Assembly (NCBI GenBank): GCA_947846985.1
Contig: CANTUZ010000001.1
Span: 114,035,757-114,099,756 of the forward strand
DNA length: 64,000 nucleotides
From: Fratercula arctica
Lineage: Eukaryota; Chordata; Aves; Charadriiformes; Alcidae
Direction of reading: 5' to 3'
Positions within the stretch are counted from its first letter, which is position 1. Each line of letters opens with the position of its first letter. The notes under the pieces are model-generated. The model worked only from the letters and a program-made list of their open reading frames with translations, was not told the origin of the DNA and ran no database searches. This document shows positions 24,997 to 37,100 of this stretch, in pieces. The position numbers and the translations under genes were made by a program.

Positions 24997-26196
24997 TCAT
25001 ACAGTCAAATCATCTGACCTGGCCCGGCTGCTGGCTTTACTTAGCCTGCTGAGGGGTCTCATATCAGTGGCGAGTTCAGCAGGGGCTGAAGGCCCTTCCA
25101 CTTCATCTCTCACCACCTCCTCTGCTTTCTTCACCCCTGGCTCTTCCTGAGGTCCCAGCTGCTCCTCTTCTTGTTCCTCCTCTTCCTCTGCTCTTACCTT
25201 CTCCTCTTCCGGTTCCTTCGCTTGTGCATACGATGGTAACCTCTCATCGAATGCCCTGGAGAGATCTTCCAACGGTCCTATACCAATCTTCTCCTCAAAC
25301 TCATTGAAGGCTGACGGAAGGGGACTGGGCTCAACCCCTACTTCTGTGAGAGGGAAATAGTGAGACACCGGCTTCTCTTCTTCCAGCAGCTTGTAGCCTT
25401 TGGCCTTGGGGATGGAGGTGACTGTGATGGCATGGAGGGGCTTCTCTGGGATCTCCCCAATCTGTTCCTCCGCTGGTCTTCTCAGAGCCTTCCGGATCCT
25501 TTTCAGGATCAAGTGACTGATCTCCACCAGGTTGAGGAAGAGGGACACAGAAGCCACCACCAGCATAAACATAATAAAGATGGTCTTCTCCGTGGGCCTG
25601 GAGACAAAACAGTCCACAAGATTGGGACAGGGCCACCGCCCACAGCGGTAAAGGGGCAGAATTCGGAAGCCGTACAGGAAATACTGACCTACTATGAATC
25701 CCACCTCAAAGAGGGTTTTGAAAATGATGTGGAAGATGTAGGTTCTCAGGAGGGTACCCTCCAGGCGAAACTTCTTGGTTCCATCAGGGTTGTTGCCTTT
25801 GTTTTGATTTGGAGCCAGGGGCAGCTTCTCTTCATCCACCTCAGCTTGCTGTCTCTTCTCAGCTTCCTCTCTCTCTCTCCTCTTCTCCTGCATGCGGACA
25901 TGGTGCACTGCATGCCCAAAGTACATTAGCGAAGGCGTGGATACAAAAATGATCTGCAGGACCCAGAGCCGGATGTGGGAGATGGGGAAGGCCTCATCAT
26001 AGCAGACGTTCTCACAACCAGGTTGCTGGGTGTTGCACACAAAGTCTGACTGTTCGTCTCCCCACACTAGCTCGGCAGCTGTTCCCAGGATCAAGATGCG
26101 GAAAATGAAGAGCACTGTGAGCCAAACTCTCCCGATGACAGTGGACTGCTCGTTCACCTGCTCTAAAATGTTCCCCAAGAAACTCCAGTCACCCAT
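24997..26196 (-). CDS. GJA8: GJA8, lens gap-junction connexin (Cx50 family; chicken Cx45.6 orthologue), complete coding exon
   Basis: This 399-residue connexin forms hexameric hemichannels and gap junctions between lens fibre cells, coupling them metabolically and supporting lens transparency. It opens [20 protein letters not shown]. Four membrane spans lie near residues 21-43, 76-98, 150-178 and 205-230. Extracellular loop 1 has C54, C61, C65 (C-X6-C-X3-C) and loop 2 has C185, C190, C196 (C-X4-C-X5-C), the disulphide pattern of connexins. The cytoplasmic loop is lysine/glutamate-rich. The tail has an acidic run around 328-347 and ends RARSDDLTV, a ZO-1/PDZ-binding type terminus. As in most connexins, the whole frame is in one exon. 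The ATG has a good context (GAAATGG). Compared with remembered chicken and human proteins it differs at Q13, Q17, L43 and R363. It lies about 9 kb upstream of GPR89B on the same strand. Confidence 0.98.
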   Translation of the reverse strand: MGDWSFLGNILEQVNEQSTVIGRVWLTVLFIFRILILGTAAELVWGDEQSDFVCNTQQPGCENVCYDEAFPISHIRLWVLQIIFVSTPSLMYFGHAVHHVRMQEKRREREEAEKRQQAEVDEEKLPLAPNQNKGNNPDGTKKFRLEGTLLRTYIFHIIFKTLFEVGFIVGQYFLYGFRILPLYRCGRWPCPNLVDCFVSRPTEKTIFIMFMLVVASVSLFLNLVEISHLILKRIRKALRRPAEEQIGEIPEKPLHAITVTSIPKAKGYKLLEEEKPVSHYFPLTEVGVEPSPLPSAFNEFEEKIGIGPLEDLSRAFDERLPSYAQAKEPEEEKVRAEEEEEQEEEQLGPQEEPGVKKAEEVVRDEVEGPSAPAELATDMRPLSRLSKASSRARSDDLTV

Positions 26197-26206
26197 TTCT
26201 TACTGT

Positions 26207-26232
26207 CTAAGGAAAGAAAAAAGAAAGAGAAT
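26207..26232 (-). other. GJA8: 3' splice site of the GJA8 coding exon
   Basis: On the minus strand a pyrimidine-rich tract (TTTCTTTTTTCTTTCCTTAG) ends in AG at 26208-26207. It leaves a 10-nt 5' UTR (ACAGTAAGAA) before the ATG. This matches the family layout of a separate non-coding first exon spliced just before the start codon. Confidence 0.85.
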
Positions 26233-29200
26233 GACCACAAATTATGCTAAATTTAAAAGATTTCAGGTTTTCCCACTGATGCCTGTTGTTGCTTTCAACT
26301 AGTATTTCCCTAATATGCTTTGAGAACAGAAAGAAGGTTACTTGCTTGCTTATTTGCCTGATCACAATGATATATTAGCAGAAGAAGGGCTGGGAAGCCA
26401 GAGCAAACTGCTTGCTAAATTCTTTCTTCCCTGTCTCTAAATGGGCAATTATTTATCAGCTGGGGAGTACATTTAACTGTTTTTCCAGGTAAGAGTCTTC
26501 GGTGGTGCCTTGTAGGCTTCATTGCATGAGCCTGCTTACATTTTGTACGTGTACAAGCACTCACCAGCAGTACAGTCGAACAGATTTATCAGCAGGCAGC
26601 TGCAGCGGTTAGAAAAGAGAGTGAAGGTTTCAAGCACCCAAGCTCTTCTGCAGCAGAACCACACTCAGGTCAAAGAGACCTCAAACTGGTGACCATCTTG
26701 CACCTACACAAACCTGAATTCCCTATAGGTTGCAAACGTTAATTCTACATTACAAATCACTCTGTTAGGTAAGAATAGCAATAACAACATCATTACTATG
26801 TTAGTAATATTGTAAAAGCTTAATAACTACCATACATACTAGTTTTGCTATATAGTATGCATTATATACAATATAATTATTCAGTGTTATTGGGGTTATT
26901 CTTTGTATCCTCTTCTGAATTCAGTTGCCACACTGACATCGGAACCAAGCCGGAGAGAAACACAAAGTTCTATAACTGGGACCTAAAATACCATTTTCTC
27001 TCTCTTAAATGTCAGTGCCGCTATCTCAGGCTAACACAGAGCTGGAAGCCACCTACAGATATTCTGTTGCTGATTTCAAGTAATGCAAGTCAAACATTAC
27101 ACGTGTTGTTATTTTTGAATGATAAGAAATTGTTCCTGGGCCAGGACTTCATCCTGTGTATCCTAAACTTCCCACTACATACTTTTAGGCAAGGAAAAAT
27201 CTATGAATGAGGGAAATAAAGAGGAAACTTGTTTGGGATGGGCTGATTTAATGCATCACAGCAGTCTGAAGTCTCTGAGGAATGCAGAATATTACAGTGA
27301 TACAGAAAAAAAACAACTTATGGACCATGACAAGTGAAACAGGGAACGTTATTCATAAAATAGCTGTTCACAGGGATCTAGAAGTTCATCTCTTAGATAC
27401 TGCCTCCATCTATAGTTTCCTAAGTGCAGACACACGTACCCAAGTGCTGGGAAAAAGAAGGGACAGTCAACAGCATGGAAATCTGAGTATCTAAACTTCC
27501 CTCCTCCAGATACCACTGGGATATATTTGTAATGCCATATGTTACAACACACCAACGCATACCAGTCTGTTTCAACTACCATGTGTACGTGTTCACACAT
27601 AGAAAAACACACAAAATATTGAGAATTTCACAATTGGGGAATTCTGGGGAATTTCACAAATTTTCAACAAAAAAAAAAAAACCTTTCTGATGTCATTTTT
27701 CTAAAACAAGATGGACTCATTTTCCTTGCCTTCAAATCTTGTAAAATCTTAACCCCAGCAGACACCCATGTTAGAAAACAAAGAACAAAACACAGTCCTT
27801 CAGCTCGCACAAACACCTTGCATGCGTAAGCGGCAAACATACAATTTAATCACCAAAGAAAATTGCTACTTTCTCAGTCATTAAAGTTGTGTAAAAGAGT
27901 GTGTTAATGTCAGCACTTACATTAACAAGTCTAGCAGAAGATTATGGTGTTTACATACATTATCTAAACTGATTTAAACATTCTCTTTCTGCAAATTCAC
28001 AGAGCAAAGTACACTCGACAGTTACCAATCATGTGCAACTCTGTAAAAAACACGACTACACACAACATAAACTTCATTGTCCCCCAGGCACCGCAGATAA
28101 CTCCATCCCTTTCTTTCTGTGTGAGTCACGCTGATATCCACAGCTACCACTTGAATGTTTCCACTGCAGCATGCAAGAGCAACATTCTAGATGTGATAAA
28201 CCTTATCATACGGAAAACTGACTGTACAAGAGAAGAAAAAATGTTTCCTGTCTAACTCCATCAAATGTCTCGCTTGCAGCTTGCTACATTTGGCTAAGCT
28301 CTTCCTGGAATCCCTTCCAAACTAGCCACGTTTTTCAAAAATCTGTTGTGACCATCCTCTCTGTTTTCTGCAAGTGAGGTGGTTTGAGGTCGCTCACTCG
28401 GTTCTGCTGCAAGGAACAATTTTGGGTGGACTAAAGATGAGTGGTACAACCAGTTCAAATGTCTAGGATTCCACCTGTAAGCAGTCAGCCCCTCAAGTCT
28501 CAGAAAAGGTGCAAGCAATGAATTTAGGCAGTCACCTTCTCCCTTAAATTCCCTGCCATGAGGAAAGACTGCCTCAGCCCACTCGGAGCCAACAGACTCG
28601 TGTTCTTAACTCACATGGGCTTGTTGCAAACCCCCCACCCTGCGCTTCCAGACGTTGCAACCTGAGCACGCTACCAGCGAAAAAGACTGTATAGGTTAAG
28701 GACGTTGAGCAAGCAACTTGCCGCTGCGAAAGGCTCCACCGAAGAAATGTGTCCCCCTCCTTTCTTGGCACTCTGCAGGGAAGAGTGAACTTTTGTCTCT
28801 CTTCTTCCCTACCCTAAAAGTCCCAATCTTGTCGCACGACTGAGCAGATATGACTGAATTGGCTCTGATGGTGGGTTTTAGTTGCCCTGCAATATTTAAG
28901 CTCCGAGCCAGACGGCTTTATGAAGTGAGTGACAGTTAGTGACGTGGGGAACAATAGGGAGAAAAAAACAGAGAAAGAGAGGCAGAGACACAGAGAGGAG
29001 AATCCACTGAACATGAAAAAGCAGAGGGGGGAGAGGAACAGGCAACAGGCAGTGAAAACCTAATACATGCATAAATGGGAGTTTGCACAGTTAAGCAGGG
29101 ACTGAAGCATCTCTGCAATTTTGCCATGGTTCAGCACAGCTCTGTGTGTGTCCCCACTCGCTAGTCCTTAGGTGTTGTGGTGCGACAGGTGAAAAGTGAG

Positions 29201-32200
29201 GGCCAACATCTCTGATGGTGGCAGAACTAATTGAATAATTCGTTACCCTACCCGCAGCTCTGACAGCCAAGTTGCATTGCTGATTTCCAGCACAGGCAGA
29301 CACTGAGGTACTGGATCTGCATTTGGCATTGCCAGATACTTTGGACTGCTCTTTAACATCTTTTACCTGGAAAAAGAAGCAGTATGGGAAAACGAGTTCA
29401 TGTGTCAATATTAATCAGAGGTGAGAAATACCAATTTTACAACCTCGACTTTCAGTGTCTTAGTTCTGCTTAGTTTTGCTTAGTTTTTGCTCCAAGTGCA
29501 TCTTGCACATGCATCAAAAATGTCTAAAACAAACTGTTTTGTTAAGGAGTGTAGCCGAATTCCAGCAGCCCAGCAAAGAGGAACATTACCCCAGGGGCAC
29601 TCGCCTACCCCCAGCCATCTGCAAAAATGCCGGAGAGCCTGCAGAAGAGAAAAATCGCAGGCTCAGTAATGCATCCACAAGTACAACTGCCCTGTGAGTT
29701 TTGATTATAAGCCAAAGGATATAACTTTATTCTGAGGTGTTATTTTTGTAGTCTTTCTGTATGAATTGCTCAGAATGTGCTCTTGGTGCTCAGCTCTGAA
29801 GAAAAAGAGGATTACTGGAAGCAAGATCTGCTAAGCAATGATACAGATACCAGGCTCATAAAGTGATGAAGCAGCAAGTAGCTCTCCTCTCTCTTTATGC
29901 AGACTCAACACTGAATTTAATTCCCCAGAACGGCATTGGGAGACGCTCTGTCTCTAGAAAAGCTGTCATTTGAATGAGGTATCATGAGGGCCACAAAGTT
30001 TTGTATCTTCAAGCCAATGGCTTCAGGTCTCTCTTCAGGGTTTCTGGGCATTGGTGCCCATGTAAGTTCAGAGCCTCATTTCAGCAGTTGTCTTCCCAAA
30101 CAGCTTTTAAGCTGAGTTGCGTCCCCCCGAAGTCCAAAGCACAACTGGAGGCAGAGATGATGTTTTTCAGACTGAATTTCAAAAGAGCTAAAGGATAAGT
30201 GAGAGATGGAAAAAGAATCACATTTTGCAAGAGGACCAGTTTGGAGACACAAAAGAAAAATCAATTTCTATGCATGTGGTTGGAATGAAGGTCATATTCT
30301 GAACACCTTAATAAATCACTTTCTTACTAGAGAAGTAGTAGAGGTCTATACATGACATTTTTCAGCCTGTGCTACATAAAAGATGGGAAGGAGAGAGGAC
30401 ACGCAGAGGAGAAGGCACAAGTCCCAAGAACATGAAGTGAACAAGAAAAGGCACAGTTTGACGAACAAGAGGAATAGTCCTCTAGTGAGGGAGAGTAAGG
30501 AATACCTTTGTTGCTTTGTTTTGCTATATGCTACTGAGATAAACTAGGATTAATACATGAGTGACTGGTCATCACTGCCACCCTCATCCCTTCTCTGGGA
30601 AGCAGTAAGAGAGGGAATACTAAATGATATCACACCTTTAAAGAGTGCCTGCAAGCTGGTGCATCGCAGAGGCCAGATGGTTCAGACATTAAACTGCCCA
30701 TCCCTTTTCAGACCGAAACTGTCTTTTTGGAAAACTCAGCTCTGGCTGAATGTGCATATCCCTTTCTGGGCCTTATCTCTCTGATATAATGAGCCAAAAC
30801 CCAAATCTGGTCTGTAACTACATGGCTGTAGTCCATCTTTAAATTACATCCAGCTACTGTCAAGAGACATTTCCCATTAACCTTCTATCTGCCATTTGCA
30901 AACACTATCCAAATATCAAATACTGTCTGGCAAGTTGCAGAACAGATTGCAAGATGCAGAAATTATATTCAAGTCACTGATCACTGGGTATATGTTACCT
31001 TCATCCGAATGATCAGAGTGACTTTCTTTGCTATCACTAGGGTGCAGAGCCTTTTAACACAGGGCGCACTGAATTTGATGGACATTTCTGATTTGAGGAA
31101 AAACACAGAGTCGGTTCAACAGGATGCCTTTTACAAAGGCATCACTGAGCTCTGGGGCAGATTCTCCGGCTCACTAGGGCCTCCTACCCCTGAAGAAAAT
31201 GGCCACAGAAAATGGCCTAAGTGAACATGGCCAATGAGGAATTCCTCTTGTACTGGGGCTACACAGGGAAGTGGTTGTTTGAGATGGGGATGAAGAGGAG
31301 AGGGCAGAGCAGGAGACCAAGAAGGGGACTTGATTCTCTCAGGCATCAGGGTAATGCTGGAAGTCAGGGCTGCCTTTGTAATATGAAAGCAATGGATGTG
31401 AAAGAAAGGTGTAGAGACCATAAAACCAAAGGTCTAGAAGACTGGACCTCACACGCAGCATGCGACATGCGCTGAGTCTGCAAAAGAACTGCAACGCTAG
31501 CAGTGCCAGACGGATAATGGCCAACACTCCCAACCTGGGTATCTGGCCCAGCATTTATGCTCTCATTAGGCAACACGTAGAAGTGCTGAGGACTTCCATC
31601 TCCAAAAAAACAGTGCTAGAAATAGTAGCAGCTAATGAGAGTAACACTGTTACTCACAGTGACTTTTTCTTGCCTTCAGAGAACCCTGGTGAGAGATCTG
31701 CACTTTAAAAATGCTATTTCATTTGGAAATGGCTGACTTCTCATCCTGTAGCTGCTTTGAGTCTGGTGACTGAGCTCCCGTCTCTGGCACCACTGAGACT
31801 GTGAAGTCTCCACTGCAACTCAGCCTTTTGCTCAGAGACTACGAGGTCACTTGGGGAATGTGGGATTTTTCGTTCCAAACGGATTTCCAACACAGACATG
31901 ATGTCAGGACAAGGCAGGGCCATGCTATTGAACAGCTCTGTTCATGCATGATAGCAGATTGTGCAATTATATAGCGCACAACCCTGCATAACGATACCTC
32001 TCCCTCAAACAAAGTTATCTTCTCCTGATCTGCTTAGCTAGAAAGTGGCACGTTTCCTGTTCTTCTGCTGAACACACAAACCTTTTGCTCACAGCCAAAG
32101 CTGAACACTAGATACATTCAGCCTCCCTACAAGAAGCTGGGAGCTTTACCCAACACTCTTGTTTGCTAGACGCTACCCAACTTAGTGGGACACCTGCTTT

Positions 32201-32420
32201 CTAGTAACACATCTCTTTGTCCATCCTAGAGCCAAAGCAGTCTATTGGTCCGAGCACTAGGACCAGAATCTCCCAGATTTCATCTTCTCTCTGCCACCTA
32301 CTGGTTTCAGAAGACATTTTAATGTAGCCACCCCTGGGCAAATCTTTAGGCAGAACTGGCCATGTCCCTGCAAGACTGGTAAATGTCACTGTCCTCATTT
32401 TAAGGGCAGAGCTCTGAGAT
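26233..32420. other. GJA8 upstream region: first intron and presumed non-coding exon, not resolved
   Basis: No coding exon is recognised. The GJA8 first exon should lie somewhere upstream of 26233. The most promoter-like patch is about 28840-28970, but no exon could be fixed. The remainder is unique-looking AT-rich sequence. Confidence 0.5.
28840..28970. promoter_or_regulatory. Possible promoter-like cluster upstream of GJA8
   Basis: A compact cluster contains a CCAAT/ATTGG motif (28857-28861), a TATA-like AATATTTAAG (28891-28900), a TGACGTG element (28939-28945) and a partial MAF-type TCTGCTCAGTC on the minus strand. The parts do not settle an orientation, so this is a weak suggestion for the GJA8 first exon. 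Confidence 0.15.
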
Positions 32421-32464
32421 TTAAAGGTCCCTTCCAACCCAACACATTCTATGATTCTATGATT
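32421..32464 (+). mobile_element. CR1 3' tail fragment
   Basis: TTAAAGGTCCCTTCCAACCC is followed by ATTCTATGATTCTATGATT, the typical 3' terminus of avian CR1 with its octamer-like repeats. Only the tail is clear; sequence to the left is not recognisably CR1. Confidence 0.8.
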
Positions 32465-32689
32465 TTTTCCAGGACTCTCTTCAGAGCCCTCCAGGCACTG
32501 GGGGATATAAATTGCCGGGGAATATATTTTGTTAGGGAACTGCAAACAAACCAAAAAGAAAGGAGAGGGAGAAAGATATAAAGCATCAAGAAGGAGGAAA
32601 ACTGGGAAAGTATGTAACAGGAATGCTTGGGCAAGAGCACCGGAGAAGAGGTGAAGGCAGGGTTGGATTGTGCTGAGCCTCAAGTGGAG

Positions 32690-34110
32690 GATAAATAATT
32701 ATGGGAAACGTGTTTTTAGTTTAAAGGATGGAACAAAACTAGACAATGAATAAAGATAAGCAGGGCAAAAGTGGAATGTCTTTCAATATCTACTTAACTT
32801 AAATGCAGTCCTTCTCTGAAAATTACTGTTATAAGAGGACCTGGGGAATTACAGGCCAGTCAGCCTAACTGCGATACCTAGAGAGATACTGGAACCAATT
32901 ATGAAACAATCAATTTATAAGTAGCTAAAGGACAGTAAGGTGATGAGAAACAACGAGCAGGGAATTTTGAAGAATAAATCCTGTCAAACCAGGCTAATTT
33001 CCTTCTTTGACTAACAGGCCTGGTAGATAAGGAGGAAACAGTAGATATAAAATACCCTGACTTCAGTGAGCATTTAGAAAGTATCTGGATTGCAGGGTCC
33101 CAGAGCAGCAAGCAAAGTCACCATGCAGAGGCTAAACAGGTTGAAGTGCCATAATCAAGGGTAATTATCAGGGCTTCACTTTTCCAGCTGGGAGGATCAT
33201 ATCCCTGAAGTTCTGCCTCCAGGGCTGCTCAGTATTTCCTTGCATGTTTTGGGCAACAGTCTAGAGGACAAAACCAAAAGGATGACAGCTGGGCAGGGGC
33301 CGGGGGCGGTGGGGGGGTGGAGCAGGGGCAGCAGTCCCTCCTGAAGGCAGGGGAGCTGGGGCCGTCAGAATTTGAGAGCAAAGTGACACACTGGAGAGGT
33401 GGGCTGCTCTCTCCAGAGGTGACCGCAGCAAGATACGATCCAGGAGAGGTGACTGCACAGACACCAAATGTGCTGGTTCGAACTAGATGGTAACCATTTC
33501 AGCAGCAGTGCAGCAAAGAAGGATCTGGGGTGGGACCGAATACGAGTCGTTAAGTGAGATTCCCACAGAAAAAAGACAAATCTCATTCTGAGACGCTTTA
33601 AGGGGACTTTTGTGTATAAGGCAAAGGAAGCAATTATTTTGTGCGTTTACTTGATACTGCTGAGCTCTCAGCAGGAACAGTGTGTCCGGTTCTAGGCACT
33701 ACGTTTTACAGGAGATGCAGACAAATTGGAGACAGTCCAAAAAAGAACAACAAAATGATAAGAGATGCGAAAAAACATGACTTATAAGGAATAGATAAAA
33801 TAACTGAGTTTGTTTTCTCTAGGAAAAGAACAACAGGAGGGGAGGCATGATAACAGTCTTCCAGCACATAAACATTTGTTATAATGGGTGGAGAGACTAA
33901 GCAGTTGTCCTCTACATTCACCAGAAGTAGAAGAAGAAATAATCAGCTTAATTTGCAATAAAAATGATATAGCTAAACATTAGAAAAACACTTTGCAATG
34001 GTAAGAATAGCAAAGCACTGCAGCACACTGCTTGGGGAGGCTGTAGAATCACAGGAGGTTTTTATGAAGAGGTAAACAAACATCTGTTAAGGATGATCTT
34101 ACCTCATAAG
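32690..34110 (+). mobile_element. Decayed CR1/L3-lineage LINE, reverse-transcriptase region
   Basis: Broken plus-strand frames carry reverse-transcriptase signatures in the expected order. GNYRPVSLTAIPREILEPIM is at 32844-32903, a SCQTRLISFFD-like block near 32978-33012, a degraded version of the YCVQFWAP block near 33680, then QKRTTKMI and a block corresponding to LFSLEKR near 33800-33840. Many stops and frameshifts show it is long dead. A GC-rich insert with a G-rich motif sits between the halves (about 33200-33500). Confidence 0.7.
33291..33328 (+). other. Strong G-quadruplex motif
   Basis: Five runs of three or more G (33291-33293, 33296-33299, 33302-33306, 33311-33317, 33325-33328) are separated by 2-7 bases, fitting the G3+N1-7 pattern on the plus strand. 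Confidence 0.7.
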
Positions 34111-34114
34111 CAGG

Positions 34115-37100
34115 AAAACAATCGGGGGGAGAGGGAGGTTTTCTGAGATCTTTGGTTCTACATTTTTATGTAGGGCCAAAGACCTAGAGAAATCTCAGGG
34201 AAGTATTTTCTGTTTGAAAATAAAAAGTATCTTGCCACCAACCCTGAAAACTCAGCCTGGACATCCCAGGTTGTCTACACCACCCGGTGCAATGCTGAGC
34301 TGGGGAGACACCAGCTCAGGTCTGGGGGCAGGTTGGCTGTGTCAGCAAGGCGTTCCACTTGAGTTAATTATCTCCTCTGGAGTGGGGCTAATTAGCTGGG
34401 GCAGCGTGAAGCCCAGTGGTGCTATGCTGCGCCCCATGCTGGTGCTAGCTCACCCCAGGCTACCAGAGGTATCTCCACACCGCCTTGCAAGGAGGGCTGT
34501 CCTCAGGGAAGCTTCGGGAGGGTCGCTGCTTTGTTCTTTGGCTTCAGTGATGGCTCTGCACGTCCTGTGGGTTTAGAGGTGTTTGCTCACCGTAGCCACA
34601 TTTCGACCGATCTGTTCTCTTGCTGTAGTAACTGTAAGGTTAAACGCCATAGCTAATTTAGAGGGTTTCATCAGGACATCGACGCTAAACATGAAAAACG
34701 GGGTGCGAGCGATCCATGGCGCTTCCCGTGAGAGCCTCTTTTTCTCGCTCTGTTCACTGCGGACCTTTTCCAGAGACGCTGATTTTATCTGAGGGCAGGA
34801 CGAATAAGAGCCCCCCCTCCTCCAGCCTTGTCCCGGGACAGTTTTTGCAGCAGCATCAGCAGAGCAGAACCCGGCAGCAGCCGCTCCCGAGCGCTCTCTC
34901 GGGCTGCCGCAGCCTAAACCACTAGCGGGCGGTGTCTTCTCATTCATGCGCTGTACAGCACCGGGGGAGGATGCTGTGAATGAGAAAGGAGAAGGCACGG
35001 TCCCCCTGTTAGGCCGTATTTAAGCCTTGCCTTTCTCTTCCCTCATTTCTTGAACTTCTTCTGCAAGGTACAAAACTAAGGCAAAGCAAACGCAGGGAAG
35101 TTGTGGTGGTGCCGTAATGCCTGTTGTGAATATGATTTTTAATGGTACTTTCACAATGGTTAAATAGATGGAGTTAAACCGACATGAAGGTCATTTTTAT
35201 GTCATTGATTTTACCTACAGAATAAGCGAAAACTTTGTTGACAAAGCACTCGTTTTGCTAGTATAATTTGTATTTTCACTTGAATCTGCATCCCTTATCC
35301 AGCAAATATTTCTCACTTATACCAGCTGACCTCCATGATTCTTCCTTTAATGACAGCACGGTTAATAATAAAAACTGCACTAAACTTACAGAGACCATGT
35401 AAGGCAAAGGAGATGAACGCGCACACATCAAGGGTAGGTGCTATGGTACTGCAGCAGCAGCACAAACAGGGCTAGGAAGAGAAGAATACTCTTTAGACAC
35501 ATGATTTCGTGCATTGGAGTGATTTCACTTAAAACTTGACCAGGCTATTCCTAGAAACGCTGACCTTTAAAACAGTGTCCTGGTTAAAAATTCCAAGTTC
35601 TCACACCACTGCAGATGCTATTTCTGAAGAGGTGCACTGGGAAAGGGCCCAGAATTGTAGGCAAGGTGTAGCACATGCATTATGGAGCCATCACATACAA
35701 ATATGCCTTCCTAGGTCTCCATATACCCTCCTCTTACCTGTCCCTTTCTCTGCCTCCTGCCTAGAACCTGCCGCCTTGTTGGCTATAGAGGTGGAGTGCA
35801 TCAGCTGGAGGACATCACTGAGAAGATCTGAGAATACTGCTGCATACTTAGGTGGTCTGTGGACTCAAATTTCTCTCTGCATGTATTCTAGATTATGGCT
35901 CTTCCACCACTATGGAGATACTCCTCACAGAAATGGATTAACTGCTGGGAGCAGATTAGGGAGCTGTGAGGTATCAGACCAGTTAAGGAACACGTTGCTC
36001 ACAGCCAACCTGGACTATGTAAAGTGGATCCAGGAAAAGCAGTGACAAGCACCTGACAATACTTCTGGTAATAATTAATTGCCCCAGGCCTGCCAGTAAA
36101 AGAGGGACTAATAATATCTCCCAGACTCTTGAGGGGATCTCCATTTGTTTGTTTTATCAAGACTTTTTGTACAATCTCTTAACATCCTCAGGCACAAGGA
36201 GCTGCAAAGGACAAAGCTCCAGAAAGGCCTGAACAAGTGGGCATGTCTGGAAACATCCCATCTTACCTCACTGTCCGTGAGGTTTGTTGCCTTCCGGTTT
36301 CTGCTGAGGGCTCATTCCATACTCTCTTGTCCCTTCTGGGCTCTTCTAACACCACCAAAGCTTGCCTTGCTGAGTGGTAGGCTCAGGGCTCTCAGGAGCG
36401 TTGTCACCACCCACTCTCCACCTTTATCTCCCTGCCTTCATTTCCACACCATGGAATGACATGATGGAGGTGCACTGTGCATACAAGGTGCGGAGGTGGC
36501 CCGGGAGAGCTCAAAAGGAGGACAGGGGAGTGATGTGGATGGCAAAACAGGACATTATCTCTGTCCTTCCCAGTCCTGAGAGATGCGCATACCTGCCGTG
36601 CACTTTGGCTGACCTCGGCTTCCCATTTCCCACAGCAGAGCATGTTCCCAGCCTCTCTGGGGAGGACATCCGTGGGGACGGTTCCTGTTTCCCTGCCCTT
36701 TCAGTGATTTGCCTTCCTGAGCCTGATATGATTGTTTCTTTGGGCACAGTGTAAAGATGCCAGCAAGGAACGGAAGCCTCTCATGCCTCAGCAATTTATT
36801 AAGAAGAAAAGGAGGTTATTGAACTTGGAAGCTGTTGAGCCAGTCGTTCTCTTTTCCTGATCAAGAAGATAACCCGTCCATAGATAAATCATCCATCCAA
36901 AGGTCTTCAGCATTCCCTGAGACAACCTGGCCTCAAACAATAAACAGCCGGGCGGAGGGAGGCGGGAATTATCTATGAACAGGCCTGCCAGAAAACATAG
37001 GTGGTAGGGCTGAAGGGCTTCCAGTTTGGAGAGACCTGTTTTGTTTTCTTTCTTCATTATTTCCAACAAACTTCAATCCCTTGAAGCCCTGCTACTGCTC

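Noticed and set aside
25360..25929. A 189-codon plus-strand open frame opposite GJA8
   Set aside because: It is the antisense shadow of the conserved connexin coding sequence.
35536..36045. A 169-codon open frame
   Set aside because: No recognisable domain, signal or membrane pattern. The length is within chance expectation for this much non-coding DNA.
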